Of a stretch of DNA of 64,000 nucleotides, positions 9,764 to 21,530 are shown piece after piece. The notes below the pieces were generated by a model that searched no databases, had not been told where the DNA came from, and worked only from the letters and a program-made list of their open reading frames with translations. This DNA is from Alkalibacter rhizosphaerae (GTDB lineage: Bacteria; Bacillota; Clostridia; Eubacteriales; Alkalibacteraceae): positions 1,798,001-1,862,000 of the forward strand of contig NZ_CP071444.1 in NCBI RefSeq assembly GCF_017352215.1. The letters are read 5' to 3'. The first letter of the stretch is position 1, and every line of letters begins with the position of its first letter. A program made the translations under genes and the position numbers.

Positions 9764-10903
9764 ATGAAAATACTTATAAAAAAGCTTCAAACTTTAGGGA
9801 TTTTATTGCTTGCTTTGATTTTATCAGTCAATGTAGTAAGTGCTTCAGGATATACAGTTGGTGCGAATGCATCTTCTTACAATGTTGGTTCAACTGTAAA
9901 AGTCACAGTAACATTCTCTGCTCCCAAAATTATTGGAGTACAGGCCAGTGTTGGTTTTGATTCAGCGGTCTTAAAAGGACCAAATCGAATTTATTTTGAA
10001 AGCGACAGTCAAGATGAGGCTGGACTCAAGGACACTTATACAACGACATTACAGTTTACAACACTAAAAAGTAGCGCTGCTACAACTATTACTATTGATA
10101 ATGTTAAAGTAGGGACAGCAACTGAATTTATCAATATGGGGCAGAAAAGTGTTACAGTTAAGGTTAGTGCTCCTACCCCACCATCAACGACAACCAAACC
10201 TCCAACACAAACTCCAACTACCCCGAAACCCACAGCTCCAGTAGAGCCGGAGCCGGATCCCATGGATGATGCCATCGAGGTGACTTTTGGAAGTGAGAAA
10301 TTGTACTTATGGCCCAAGCTGACGGGGGTCAAGGTCCCAGAAGGGTTCGAAAAAGGAGAAAGCACCTATGGAGAGGACTCCCTTGAAGTGGTGACGAAGG
10401 AACCTCTGGCCTTGGCTTACTTGACCGATGAAGAAGGTGAAAACGGAGCCTTTTGGAACTATGATGAGAAAGAACAAAGTTTTTATCCCTACATAAAAAT
10501 TTCAACACAGAGCACTTATGTTTTCTTGCAACCGGGAGAGGATGTAGTTGTTCCGGAAGGGTACGAAGAAACGTCTGTAACTATCGATGAGCAGACATTG
10601 AACGGTTGGGCCATCGATGATCCGGAGTTAAAAGATTTTGTATTGTTATACGCATTGAATAACGAAGCAGAAGAAGGGTTTTATCTCTACGATAAGGTAG
10701 AGGGGACCATGCAGCGATATGGTGAGCGGATCGTGGAGGTGGAAGTGGAAGTCGAGGTGGAACCGGAACCTCAAACCATCACCCAACAGATTTTTGGGAA
10801 TCCCATTTTGGCCGGTATATTTTCCGGACTGGGATTGTTGGCTGCCGGTTTGGCGGCTGCCTTGATTCGAGTCATACAAAAGAATAAACGTAACTTTCAA
10901 TAA
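9764..10903 (+). CDS. Membrane-anchored cohesin-domain protein A
   Basis: 379 residues starting at ATG 9764 behind GGGAGAG; the ATG at 9752 has no ribosome site. Order: signal peptide to about 28 (ALILSVNVVSASG), cohesin-like beta domain about 30-138 (NVGSTVKVTVTFSAPKIIGV then ASVGFDSAVL), Pro/Thr linker, a roughly 145-residue domain of unknown function with two G-F/Y-Y-D motifs, a Glu/Val stretch, then a membrane helix (ILAGIFSGLGLLAAGLAAAL) and basic tail IQKNKRNFQ. It lies 19 bp after the dockerin gene, so co-transcription is likely. It probably holds the dockerin protein at the membrane. The first 450 bp are markedly AT-rich compared with the rest. Confidence 0.82.
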   Translation: MKILIKKLQTLGILLLALILSVNVVSASGYTVGANASSYNVGSTVKVTVTFSAPKIIGVQASVGFDSAVLKGPNRIYFESDSQDEAGLKDTYTTTLQFTTLKSSAATTITIDNVKVGTATEFINMGQKSVTVKVSAPTPPSTTTKPPTQTPTTPKPTAPVEPEPDPMDDAIEVTFGSEKLYLWPKLTGVKVPEGFEKGESTYGEDSLEVVTKEPLALAYLTDEEGENGAFWNYDEKEQSFYPYIKISTQSTYVFLQPGEDVVVPEGYEETSVTIDEQTLNGWAIDDPELKDFVLLYALNNEAEEGFYLYDKVEGTMQRYGERIVEVEVEVEVEPEPQTITQQIFGNPILAGIFSGLGLLAAGLAAALIRVIQKNKRNFQ

Positions 10904-10904
10904 A

Positions 10905-10934
10905 AAAGACCCGGCGGATCATCCGCCGGGTTTG
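10905..10934. terminator. Bidirectional terminator between cohesin gene A and the K+ channel gene
   Basis: Perfect 11-bp stem ACCCGGCGGAT/ATCCGCCGGGT around a single C, with an A run before it and TTT after it, between convergent stop codons. Confidence 0.85.
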
Positions 10935-10936
10935 GT

Positions 10937-11953
10937 TTATCCATTCTTGGGGCACGCCATGACCTGCAATTTTTTGACTTGGGCTTCTTGTCCCAGGACG
11001 ATCATGGTATCTCCATCTTGAAGTATTTCCGTTGAACTTGGATTGAAAGTCAGCTTGGTTGAATTTTTTCTTTTTAAAGCAAGAACGACCAACCCGGTGA
11101 TTTCAGGGATCTTAGCATCCATAAGGGCCAAGTTCACCAATTCGGATCCATTGCATATGGTCACTTCTTCCAGATCCAAAGTAACGTCTCCGGCCTGGGT
11201 GATGATGTCTAGAAAGGAGATGACAGATGGCCTTAGGACCAGGGATGCCATCCTGCGTCCGCCGATCTCATTAGGAGAGATGGTGTTGTTGGCTCCCGCT
11301 TTTCTCAACTTGTTGTGTGCATTCTTTTCGATGGCTTTGGAAACGATATAGATATCCTCATTCATTTGTCTTGCTGTCAGTACGGTAAATACGTTGTCCG
11401 CATCATTGGACAGGGTGCAAATGACTCCTTTGGAATGGGCAATGTTGGCTTGCTCCAGGGTGTCTTCACTGGTGGCGTCTCCCAAGATCACCAAACAATT
11501 CTCCTTGATCAGTTCTTCAAACCTTTTTTGGTTTTTTTCAATGACGACAAAAGGAACGTTATTTTCTTGAAAAGAGTCGATCACCGTATGGCCGATCTCC
11601 CCTGCACCGCAAACAATATAATGATCTGTCAACTGTTTTATCTTGTTTTCCATTTGCTTTCGCCTCCAGGCATCTTTGAGTTCTCCTTCAAAAAACAGAG
11701 CCACTAAACTGGTGATTCCATAACCCGCCACAGACAATCCTGCAAAGATGATCCCAATGGAAAAAAACTTGGCCGGGTCCGTCATTTCAGCTACCTCGCC
11801 ATAACCGACAGTGGATATGGTGATAACGGTCATGTAGAGGGCATCAATGAAATTTATTCGGAGCAGATTCATGTATCCGATGACGCCAACGGTGATGATG
11901 ATGATAAATGTGGTGATGATAAATATGAACTTCCTTCTCGCTTCCATCTTCAC
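10937..11953 (-). CDS. Two-helix potassium channel with RCK (TrkA-N/TrkA-C) domains
   Basis: 338 residues. Helix one (FIFIITTFIIIITVGVIGYM), pore loop with selectivity filter TISTVGYGEVAE, and helix two make a 2TM K+ channel. The cytoplasmic part has the TrkA-N nucleotide-binding fold (VCGAGEIGHTVIDSF, about residue 115) and a TrkA-C domain from about 250. Such MthK-like channels are gated by ligand binding to the RCK ring. It lies on the opposite strand between the two cohesin genes and is transcribed alone. No functional link to the surface proteins is evident. Confidence 0.9.
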   Translation of the reverse strand: MKMEARRKFIFIITTFIIIITVGVIGYMNLLRINFIDALYMTVITISTVGYGEVAEMTDPAKFFSIGIIFAGLSVAGYGITSLVALFFEGELKDAWRRKQMENKIKQLTDHYIVCGAGEIGHTVIDSFQENNVPFVVIEKNQKRFEELIKENCLVILGDATSEDTLEQANIAHSKGVICTLSNDADNVFTVLTARQMNEDIYIVSKAIEKNAHNKLRKAGANNTISPNEIGGRRMASLVLRPSVISFLDIITQAGDVTLDLEEVTICNGSELVNLALMDAKIPEITGLVVLALKRKNSTKLTFNPSSTEILQDGDTMIVLGQEAQVKKLQVMACPKNG

Positions 11954-12050
11954 TCCCCGTTCAAGTCAGTATAAGGTTTTCGTTTTTAAGAATACCTTGA
12001 AAATAGTATATCAATGATTTGCTCTTCCGTCCACAACTGGGCTAGTGTGT

Positions 12051-12079
12051 TTGACATTGCAGGGTGGTTTATATATTAT
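12051..12079 (+). promoter_or_regulatory. Promoter of cohesin gene B
   Basis: TTGACA, 17 bp, TATTAT, 30 bp before the start codon. Consensus -35, and the same -10 as the SpoIID-dockerin promoter. Confidence 0.75.
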
Positions 12080-12109
12080 GAATTTAGTAAATATTAAAGG
12101 CGGAATGAA

Positions 12110-13201
12110 ATGATACGACGTATAAAGTATGCATCTGTTTTCATGATTTGTTGGTTGTTTTTACTACAACCTGTCTTGGTTTTTGGACAAGAGTCCACCC
12201 TGAATCTGGATGCGAATCGCACGGAGTTGGAAGTCGGGGATTATGTGCAGGTGACCATGGTTTTTACCGGGGAAGAAGATATCGGATCCATCAATGCCTC
12301 CTTGCGCTACGACAGTACCAGGCTGCGGTATGTTTCCGGCAACAGCAATGCCCTGGTTATGGGAAATGGGACTGGAAGCCTGTCGGATACTTTTTCCCAA
12401 GGGATCGATCGGCTGACCTATAGTTTGGAATTTGAAGCGATCGCTGACGGAAGTGCAGGGGTAGAGGTATCAAACAGCGAAATCATATCTGCACTGACTG
12501 GAAGAAGTTTGGGTAATCCTACCGCAGTTGAGCAAGTCCGAATTTCTCCGAAGCAGGTGGAAGAACCGGAAGTGGAAACTCCGGTGGAACCACCGGAAGA
12601 AACGACGGTCATTATTAAAAGTCATTTGGGGGAAGATGTATACGTCATGGAAGAATTTCCGGACCACATGCTACCTGATGGATTCTATAAAAAATTCTTC
12701 ACCGTGTCGGGCAACGACATCGAAGGGGCCACCAACGAGGAAGAAGCATGGAAAGTATTTTATGGGATCAGCGAGCAGCTAAGGGAAGGGTTGTATTTCT
12801 ATCATGATAAAAGGGAAGTGTTATATTCTTATGTGCCGATGACGTTTGACCACGAATTGGTGTTGTTGCCTTTTGAAAAAACGTTCCAAGGACTTGACCA
12901 GGTAGTAGCAAACATTCAGGGAATGGAAGTTTTGACCTATAATATGAAGAAAGACGGTTTTTATTTGCTCTATGGAATGGATGTAAACGGCGTAAAAGGA
13001 TATTATAGTTACGACATGGAAGAAGATACATTTCAGAAAGTAAACATTCAGGAAACCGACGTACAATCAGAAACGATTTCGGAAGCTGGTGAAGAAAGAC
13101 GAATCTATTTGATTTTGGGGATCCTTGCCTTGATCTGTTTGATTTTACTGGGGTCCATCCTTTACTTCCGAAAAAGCGACAAGACTCAGAAAGTGCAATA
13201 G
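12110..13201 (+). CDS. Membrane-anchored cohesin-domain protein B
   Basis: 363 residues, paralogous in layout to the protein at 9764. Signal peptide to about 26 (LLQPVLVFGQ); cohesin-like domain about 28-145 (LEVGDYVQVTMVFTGEEDIG, then ASLRYDSTRLRYVSG); acidic/Pro linker; about 145-residue unknown domain with GLYFYHDKREVLYSY and GYYSYDMEEDTFQKV; membrane helix near 326-346 (LILGILALICLILLGSILYF); basic tail. The cohesin is only distantly like that of protein A, so the two may bind different dockerins. It has its own strong promoter. A role as surface receptor for dockerin proteins is inferred from domains and neighbours. Confidence 0.78.
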   Translation: MIRRIKYASVFMICWLFLLQPVLVFGQESTLNLDANRTELEVGDYVQVTMVFTGEEDIGSINASLRYDSTRLRYVSGNSNALVMGNGTGSLSDTFSQGIDRLTYSLEFEAIADGSAGVEVSNSEIISALTGRSLGNPTAVEQVRISPKQVEEPEVETPVEPPEETTVIIKSHLGEDVYVMEEFPDHMLPDGFYKKFFTVSGNDIEGATNEEEAWKVFYGISEQLREGLYFYHDKREVLYSYVPMTFDHELVLLPFEKTFQGLDQVVANIQGMEVLTYNMKKDGFYLLYGMDVNGVKGYYSYDMEEDTFQKVNIQETDVQSETISEAGEERRIYLILGILALICLILLGSILYFRKSDKTQKVQ

Positions 13202-13205
13202 TTTA

Positions 13206-13234
13206 TTCACATTAGAACCAATTTATAGTATGAT
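13206..13234 (+). promoter_or_regulatory. Promoter of the sugar-nucleotide dehydratase gene
   Basis: TTCACA, 17 bp, TATGAT, 46 bp upstream of the ATG at 13280. Confidence 0.45.
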
Positions 13235-13279
13235 ATATTGGTAAAGATTTGAAAGATACACAGATTGAAGGAGATAAAC

Positions 13280-15136
13280 ATGCCAAGACAATTAAAGATA
13301 TTGATATTGATCATCATCGACATCCTGCTGGTTGGCTTTTCTTATGTGGCCGCTTTGGCCCTGCGGTTTGATTTTCAAATTCCTGCAAGCAATTGGGCCA
13401 GTCTGAAACAACATATTTGGATATTTATAGCATTGCAGATCATCGTATTTATTTTGGGCAGGATGTACCATAGCCTGTGGAAATATGCCAGCATTCGAGA
13501 ATTGGTGCAGATCATGGTGACCATCGGACTGTCCAACGCCGTAGTGGTGGCCTACGCATACTTGTCCATTGATTTTTTCCAGGTCAATTATCCAAGAAGT
13601 GCTTTTCTAATTTCCACCATCATCGACATATTTCTGGTAGGTGGAGTTCGCATCGCTTATCGGGTCATTCCTGCGAAAATAAGAAAATACCGTGGGTATG
13701 AAAACAAAAAAAGAGTCTTGATCGTTGGCGCTGGGGATGCTGGCGCCATGCTGATGAAAGAAATCAACAACCACACTGAGCTCAACAGCAAAGTAGTAGC
13801 TTTTGTGGACGATGATGTAAAGAAAAAGGGAATGCGCATAAGCGGAGCTCCAGTGGTCAGTACCAGCGATGATATTCCAAAAGTGGTCAAGAAATATCAA
13901 ATCGATGAGATCGTCATAGCCATTCCTTCCGCTTCCAAAGGCCAAGTGCAAGAAATTGTTTCCGTATGTAAAAAGACGAAAGCGAAGCTGAAGATCTTGC
14001 CGGGGATCTATGAGATCATCGGAGGAATGGTGAAAGTAAGTCATATTCGGGACGTACAGATCGAGGACCTTCTGGGCCGGGAACAGGTACGATTGGACAT
14101 GGCGGAGATTCGAAACTTCTTGAAATACAAGACCGTCATGGTTACGGGAGCCGGCGGATCCATTGGATCCGAACTGTGTCGTCAAATCGCATTGTTCCAA
14201 CCCAAAGAATTGATCCTTTTAGAAATTTACGAAAACAGCGTATATGACTTGGAGCATGAATTGCGAGGTACATTCCAGGACATCAATCTGAAAGTGGTGA
14301 TCGCATCTGTCCGAGATCGGAAACGAATCGAAGAAGTGATGGACCAGTGTCGACCGGAAGTGATCTTTCATGCAGCAGCCCACAAGCACGTTCCTTTGAT
14401 GGAAAACAACCCCAAGGAGGCAGTGAAAAATAACGTATTTGGTACTTTGAACCTTGCCCAAATGGCCGATCGCTATGGTGTGAAAAAATTTGTTCTTATC
14501 TCAACGGATAAGGCCGTCAATCCCACCAATATCATGGGGGCGACCAAACGTCTTTGTGAAATGATCGTTCAATCCATCGATCGGGAAAGCAAAACGGAAT
14601 TTGCAGCTGTCCGGTTTGGAAACGTGCTGGGCAGCAACGGCAGCGTTATTCCTTTATTTAAGAACCAGATCGCCAAAGGCGGGCCAGTAACCATTACTCA
14701 CGAAGACATTATTCGATACTTCATGAGCATACCGGAAGCGGCTCAACTGGTACTTCAGGCGGGAGCCATGGCACAGGGTGGAGAGATTTTCATTCTAGAT
14801 ATGGGCGAGCCGGTCAAGATCATGGATCTGGCACAAGACTTGATTCGTTTATCCGGCTTCGAACCAGGAGTCGATATGAAAATCGAAGTGACCGGTCTGC
14901 GGCCCGGAGAAAAGTTATATGAAGAACTTTTATTGGATGAAGAGGGAATCAGCAAAACGATCCACGAAAAAATATTTGTGGGAAAACCGATCTTCACAGA
15001 CTATAGCAAGATCCTTGCACATCTGGATGAACTTCGCATTGCCATGGATTCTCAAAATGCAAATGTCAAACATTTGGTGAGCCAGATCGTACCAACCTAT
15101 AAAGTTTATGAAGAAAAAAAGATGCAAAAGGTATAG
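13280..15136 (+). CDS. FlaA1/EpsC-type membrane nucleotide-sugar 4,6-dehydratase
   Basis: 618 residues from ATG 13280 behind GAAGGAGATAAAC. Four N-terminal membrane helices (about 5-110), a first Rossmann-like region (VLIVGAGDAGAMLMKEI), then a catalytic SDR domain with TGAGGSIGSELCRQI. The motif STDKAVNPTNIMGATKR carries Met in place of the usual SDR Tyr, as in the PglF/FlaA1/CapD group. These enzymes turn UDP-N-acetylhexosamine into the 4-keto-6-deoxy form used for diamino-sugars in glycans or surface polysaccharide. No glycosyltransferases follow, so it probably feeds a pathway elsewhere, possibly glycosylation of the neighbouring surface proteins. Confidence 0.9.
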   Translation: MPRQLKILILIIIDILLVGFSYVAALALRFDFQIPASNWASLKQHIWIFIALQIIVFILGRMYHSLWKYASIRELVQIMVTIGLSNAVVVAYAYLSIDFFQVNYPRSAFLISTIIDIFLVGGVRIAYRVIPAKIRKYRGYENKKRVLIVGAGDAGAMLMKEINNHTELNSKVVAFVDDDVKKKGMRISGAPVVSTSDDIPKVVKKYQIDEIVIAIPSASKGQVQEIVSVCKKTKAKLKILPGIYEIIGGMVKVSHIRDVQIEDLLGREQVRLDMAEIRNFLKYKTVMVTGAGGSIGSELCRQIALFQPKELILLEIYENSVYDLEHELRGTFQDINLKVVIASVRDRKRIEEVMDQCRPEVIFHAAAHKHVPLMENNPKEAVKNNVFGTLNLAQMADRYGVKKFVLISTDKAVNPTNIMGATKRLCEMIVQSIDRESKTEFAAVRFGNVLGSNGSVIPLFKNQIAKGGPVTITHEDIIRYFMSIPEAAQLVLQAGAMAQGGEIFILDMGEPVKIMDLAQDLIRLSGFEPGVDMKIEVTGLRPGEKLYEELLLDEEGISKTIHEKIFVGKPIFTDYSKILAHLDELRIAMDSQNANVKHLVSQIVPTYKVYEEKKMQKV

Positions 15137-15200
15137 ATTTTACTTTGCCTAGAAGGAATATTATAAGTTATCCGATGTTTTTACTTTTTTTTAATATTTC

Positions 15201-15230
15201 TTGATTAATTACCCCATATGGGTGTATAAA
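15201..15230 (+). promoter_or_regulatory. Promoter of the riboswitch-adhesin transcript
   Basis: TTGATT, 18 bp, TATAAA, about 40 bp before the c-di-GMP aptamer. The spacer contains the palindrome CCCATATGGG at 15213-15222, a possible repressor site. Confidence 0.5.
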
Positions 15231-15269
15231 TAAGGTAACACAAATTTATCAATGAACTAAATAATTTGA

Positions 15270-15345
15270 AAAAGGTAAACTTGGTGAAAGCCAAGGACAC
15301 AAAGCATGAAGTCTAAGGTCGAAAGACTATGACGGTTCAGCTGCC
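15270..15345 (+). promoter_or_regulatory. c-di-GMP-I (GEMM-I) riboswitch
   Basis: The element has the GEMM-I order: GGTAAAC, a short hairpin TTGGTGAAAGCCAA with a GAAA tetraloop, the conserved GGACACAAAGC, and a second hairpin carrying the tetraloop-receptor halves CTAAGG and CTATGAC, ending in GGTTCAGCTGCC. GGTA (15274-15277) can pair with TGCC (15342-15345), which is also part of the terminator's 5' arm. If that pairing is real, c-di-GMP binding would favour read-through. The switch direction is inference. Confidence 0.9.
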
Positions 15346-15370
15346 AAATTTAATTTGGCAGCTTTTTTTA
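15339..15370 (+). terminator. Riboswitch terminator before the adhesin gene
   Basis: AGCTGCCAAATT pairs with AATTTGGCAGCT and is followed by seven T, 30 bp before the adhesin start codon. Its 5' arm overlaps the 3' end of the c-di-GMP aptamer. Confidence 0.88.
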
Positions 15371-15399
15371 GTTGGTTTTTGCAATAAGGGGGAGAGATT

Positions 15400-19215
<3,816 letters not shown>

Positions 19216-19263
19216 AGAAGGATCCTTGCAAGAAGCAACAAAATGAAGTAAGATAATAACCTG

Positions 19264-19300
19264 AACCACGGTCGACGAAGGTTGACCGTGGTTTCATGTT
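19264..19300 (+). terminator. Hairpin after the adhesin gene
   Basis: Perfect 10-bp stem AACCACGGTC/GACCGTGGTT. The T tract after it is poor (TTCATGTT), so termination efficiency is uncertain. Confidence 0.5.
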
Positions 19301-19335
19301 GCGGAAGAAAAGAGTGAATATCAAACAAAAAATAC

Positions 19336-19364
19336 TTGATTTCGCTAAATGTTGGATGTATCAT
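19336..19364 (+). promoter_or_regulatory. Promoter of the second MATE gene
   Basis: TTGATT, 17 bp, TATCAT, about 52 bp before the start codon. Confidence 0.45.
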
Positions 19365-19416
19365 ATACGTATGTCTTATTTAGCCTACTAATTAAATAGA
19401 AGCAAGGAGAATTATT

Positions 19417-20781
19417 ATGGATAATGCAACACAATTAGGTGAAGTAAAAGTTTCAAAATTACTATTAAAGTTTTCCATTCCTGCCATCGTAGGAATGCTG
19501 GTCAACTCCATATACAACATCGTTGACCGTATCTATATCGGAAATGGAGTTGGATCCTTGGGGATCGGCGGGATCACCGTTGGTTTCCCGGTTATGATGA
19601 TCAACATGGCAATTTCCATGCTGATCGGTTTCGGTGCAAATGCAGTCATTTCTATTCGACTGGGTCAGAATCGTCGGGATGATGCGGAAGAAATTTTAGG
19701 AAATGCATTTATTTTGTTTATTATTTCCGCTTTTGCCGTTACCACACTAGGACTGATCTTTCTGGAGCCGCTGCTTCGGATTTTCGGTGCATCGGATGTC
19801 CTCTTGCCTTATGCAAAAGACTATATGTCCATCATTTTGATGGGAAACATCTTTATGACCCTGAGTTTTGGGATGAACAACTTTATCCGTGCAGAGGGAA
19901 ATCCCAAGATCGCCATGAAGACCATGATCATCGGAGCCGTCACCAACATCATACTGGATCCGATATTCATCTTTGTCCTTGGTTGGGGAATGAAAGGCGC
20001 TGCATTTGCCACCATTTTGTCCCAAGGCGTTTCCATGTTGTGGGTCCTGAATTATTTCTTTGGAGGGAAAAGCTTGCTGAAGATCCACACCAAAAATTTT
20101 CGACTGCGTTTTGAGACGGTTCGAACCATTGCAGCATTGGGATTTGCACCTTTTGCCATGCAGTTGGCCAACAGCGTGCAAAACATGATCATGAACCAAA
20201 GCCTGATGACCTACGGTGGGGAGATCGCATTGAGTGCCATGGGTGTCACCATGAGTATCATGACCCTGATTTTCATGCCCATGATCGGCATCAACCAGGG
20301 CTCCCAACCCATCATCGGCTACAACTACGGGGCAAAGAAGTATGACCGTGTGAAAGAAACGTTGAAATTGGCGATTATAGCTTCCGTCAGCATTGCATTA
20401 TTTGGGTGGATCATCACCAGATTGTGGCCGGGTCAGCTGATTGCTGTCTTTAACCGTTCTGATGCAGAGTTGCTGGAAATCGGGAAAATGCAAATGCGCA
20501 TCGGCTTGTCTGTATTTCCCTTGATCGGTTTCCAAATCGTTGGGGCCAACTATTTCCAAGCCGTGGGAAAACCGAGACATGCTTCCTTCTTGAGTTTGTC
20601 CAGACAATTCTTTTTCTTGATACCCCTATTGTTGATCATGCCGAGATTTTTCGGTTTGGCCGGTGTCTATGCTGCCATGCCCGTTTCGGATATATTGGCT
20701 GTTACAGTCACGGGAATATTTTTGTATCATGAGATCCGCCATCTGGATGACTCCCATGCCAGCACGGTGGCACAGCGATAA
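19417..20781 (+). CDS. MATE-family efflux transporter (second copy)
   Basis: 454 residues with about 12 membrane helices. The opening KFSIPAIVGMLVNSIYNIVDRIYIGNG closely parallels the MATE protein at 4826, and later blocks match too (GSQPIIGYNYGAKKYDRVKE here, GLQPIIGFNYGAKKYGRVKE there), so the two are paralogues. Start ATG follows AAGGAG. It is transcribed alone with a UUCG-loop terminator and has no adjacent regulator, unlike the first copy. Substrate unknown; drug or metabolite efflux driven by an ion gradient is expected for the family. Confidence 0.92.
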   Translation: MDNATQLGEVKVSKLLLKFSIPAIVGMLVNSIYNIVDRIYIGNGVGSLGIGGITVGFPVMMINMAISMLIGFGANAVISIRLGQNRRDDAEEILGNAFILFIISAFAVTTLGLIFLEPLLRIFGASDVLLPYAKDYMSIILMGNIFMTLSFGMNNFIRAEGNPKIAMKTMIIGAVTNIILDPIFIFVLGWGMKGAAFATILSQGVSMLWVLNYFFGGKSLLKIHTKNFRLRFETVRTIAALGFAPFAMQLANSVQNMIMNQSLMTYGGEIALSAMGVTMSIMTLIFMPMIGINQGSQPIIGYNYGAKKYDRVKETLKLAIIASVSIALFGWIITRLWPGQLIAVFNRSDAELLEIGKMQMRIGLSVFPLIGFQIVGANYFQAVGKPRHASFLSLSRQFFFLIPLLLIMPRFFGLAGVYAAMPVSDILAVTVTGIFLYHEIRHLDDSHASTVAQR

Positions 20782-20784
20782 CCC

Positions 20785-20809
20785 AAAAGAGACTTCGGTC
20801 TCTTTTTTT
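20785..20809 (+). terminator. Terminator after the second MATE gene
   Basis: AAAGAGAC-TTCG-GTCTCTTT stem with a stable UUCG tetraloop, then a T run. Confidence 0.9.
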
Positions 20810-20880
20810 GTACGGATTCAAGAATGAAAATCAGGTTTATGATATCATGTAGAGTGACAGAACAGGAGGAGGAAGTGGCA

Positions 20881-21468
20881 TTGGAACGATTGAAAAAGCA
20901 GCTGGAATTTATTGTGGAGATCGACAAACTGAAACACATTTTTCGTCAAAATGTCCTGATCAAGGATCGCAGGAACGAAAATGATGCAGAGCATTCCTGG
21001 CATATCACCCTGATGGCCATGCTGCTGAAAGAATATTACGTTCATCCCGATATAGATCTGTTGAAAGTAATGAAAATGACCATCGTCCACGATTTGGTGG
21101 AAGTATATGCAGGAGACACCTTTTGTTATGACGAGGAAGGAAATATGGATAAAGTGGCTCGTGAAAAGGAAAGTGCGAAGAAACTATTTGGCATGCTGCC
21201 GGAAGACCAGGAGCAGGAGATGTGGTCCCTGTGGTGGGAATTTGAGACCCAACAGACCCATGAAGCCAAGTTTGGTGCCTGCCTGGACCGGCTTCAGCCC
21301 TTGATCTTGAATAGCAGAACAGAAGGACACACGTGGAAAAAACCAGGTGTCAACAAGGAAAAAGTGTTGGAAAGAAATGCGGTAATGAAAGATTATGCAC
21401 CTCGATTATGGGAATATGTATTGCAAGAGCTCAATATTGCGGTGGAACAGGGGTATTTGGCGGAGTAG
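20881..21468 (+). CDS. HD-domain phosphohydrolase (YfbR/HDDC2-like)
   Basis: 195 residues from TTG 20881, 8 bp after AGGAGGAGG; GTG 20875 is an alternative, and the ATG at 20824 lies before the ribosome site. HD-superfamily metal ligands appear as DAEHSWHITLMA (His) and IVHDLVEVYAGD (His-Asp), with a later Asp in CLDRLQPLILN. The closest family pattern is the 5'-deoxynucleotidase YfbR/HDDC2 group, which dephosphorylates nucleoside monophosphates. The HD domain also occurs in c-di-GMP and ppGpp hydrolases, but no HD-GYP or RelA features are present. It precedes the GGDEF-EAL gene by about 60 bp. Confidence 0.8.
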   Translation: MERLKKQLEFIVEIDKLKHIFRQNVLIKDRRNENDAEHSWHITLMAMLLKEYYVHPDIDLLKVMKMTIVHDLVEVYAGDTFCYDEEGNMDKVAREKESAKKLFGMLPEDQEQEMWSLWWEFETQQTHEAKFGACLDRLQPLILNSRTEGHTWKKPGVNKEKVLERNAVMKDYAPRLWEYVLQELNIAVEQGYLAE

Positions 21469-21530
21469 CCGAAAATGGCAAGAATTATTAATGAAATGTG
21501 GTGGGCGATATCAATAAGAAAGAATTCAAC

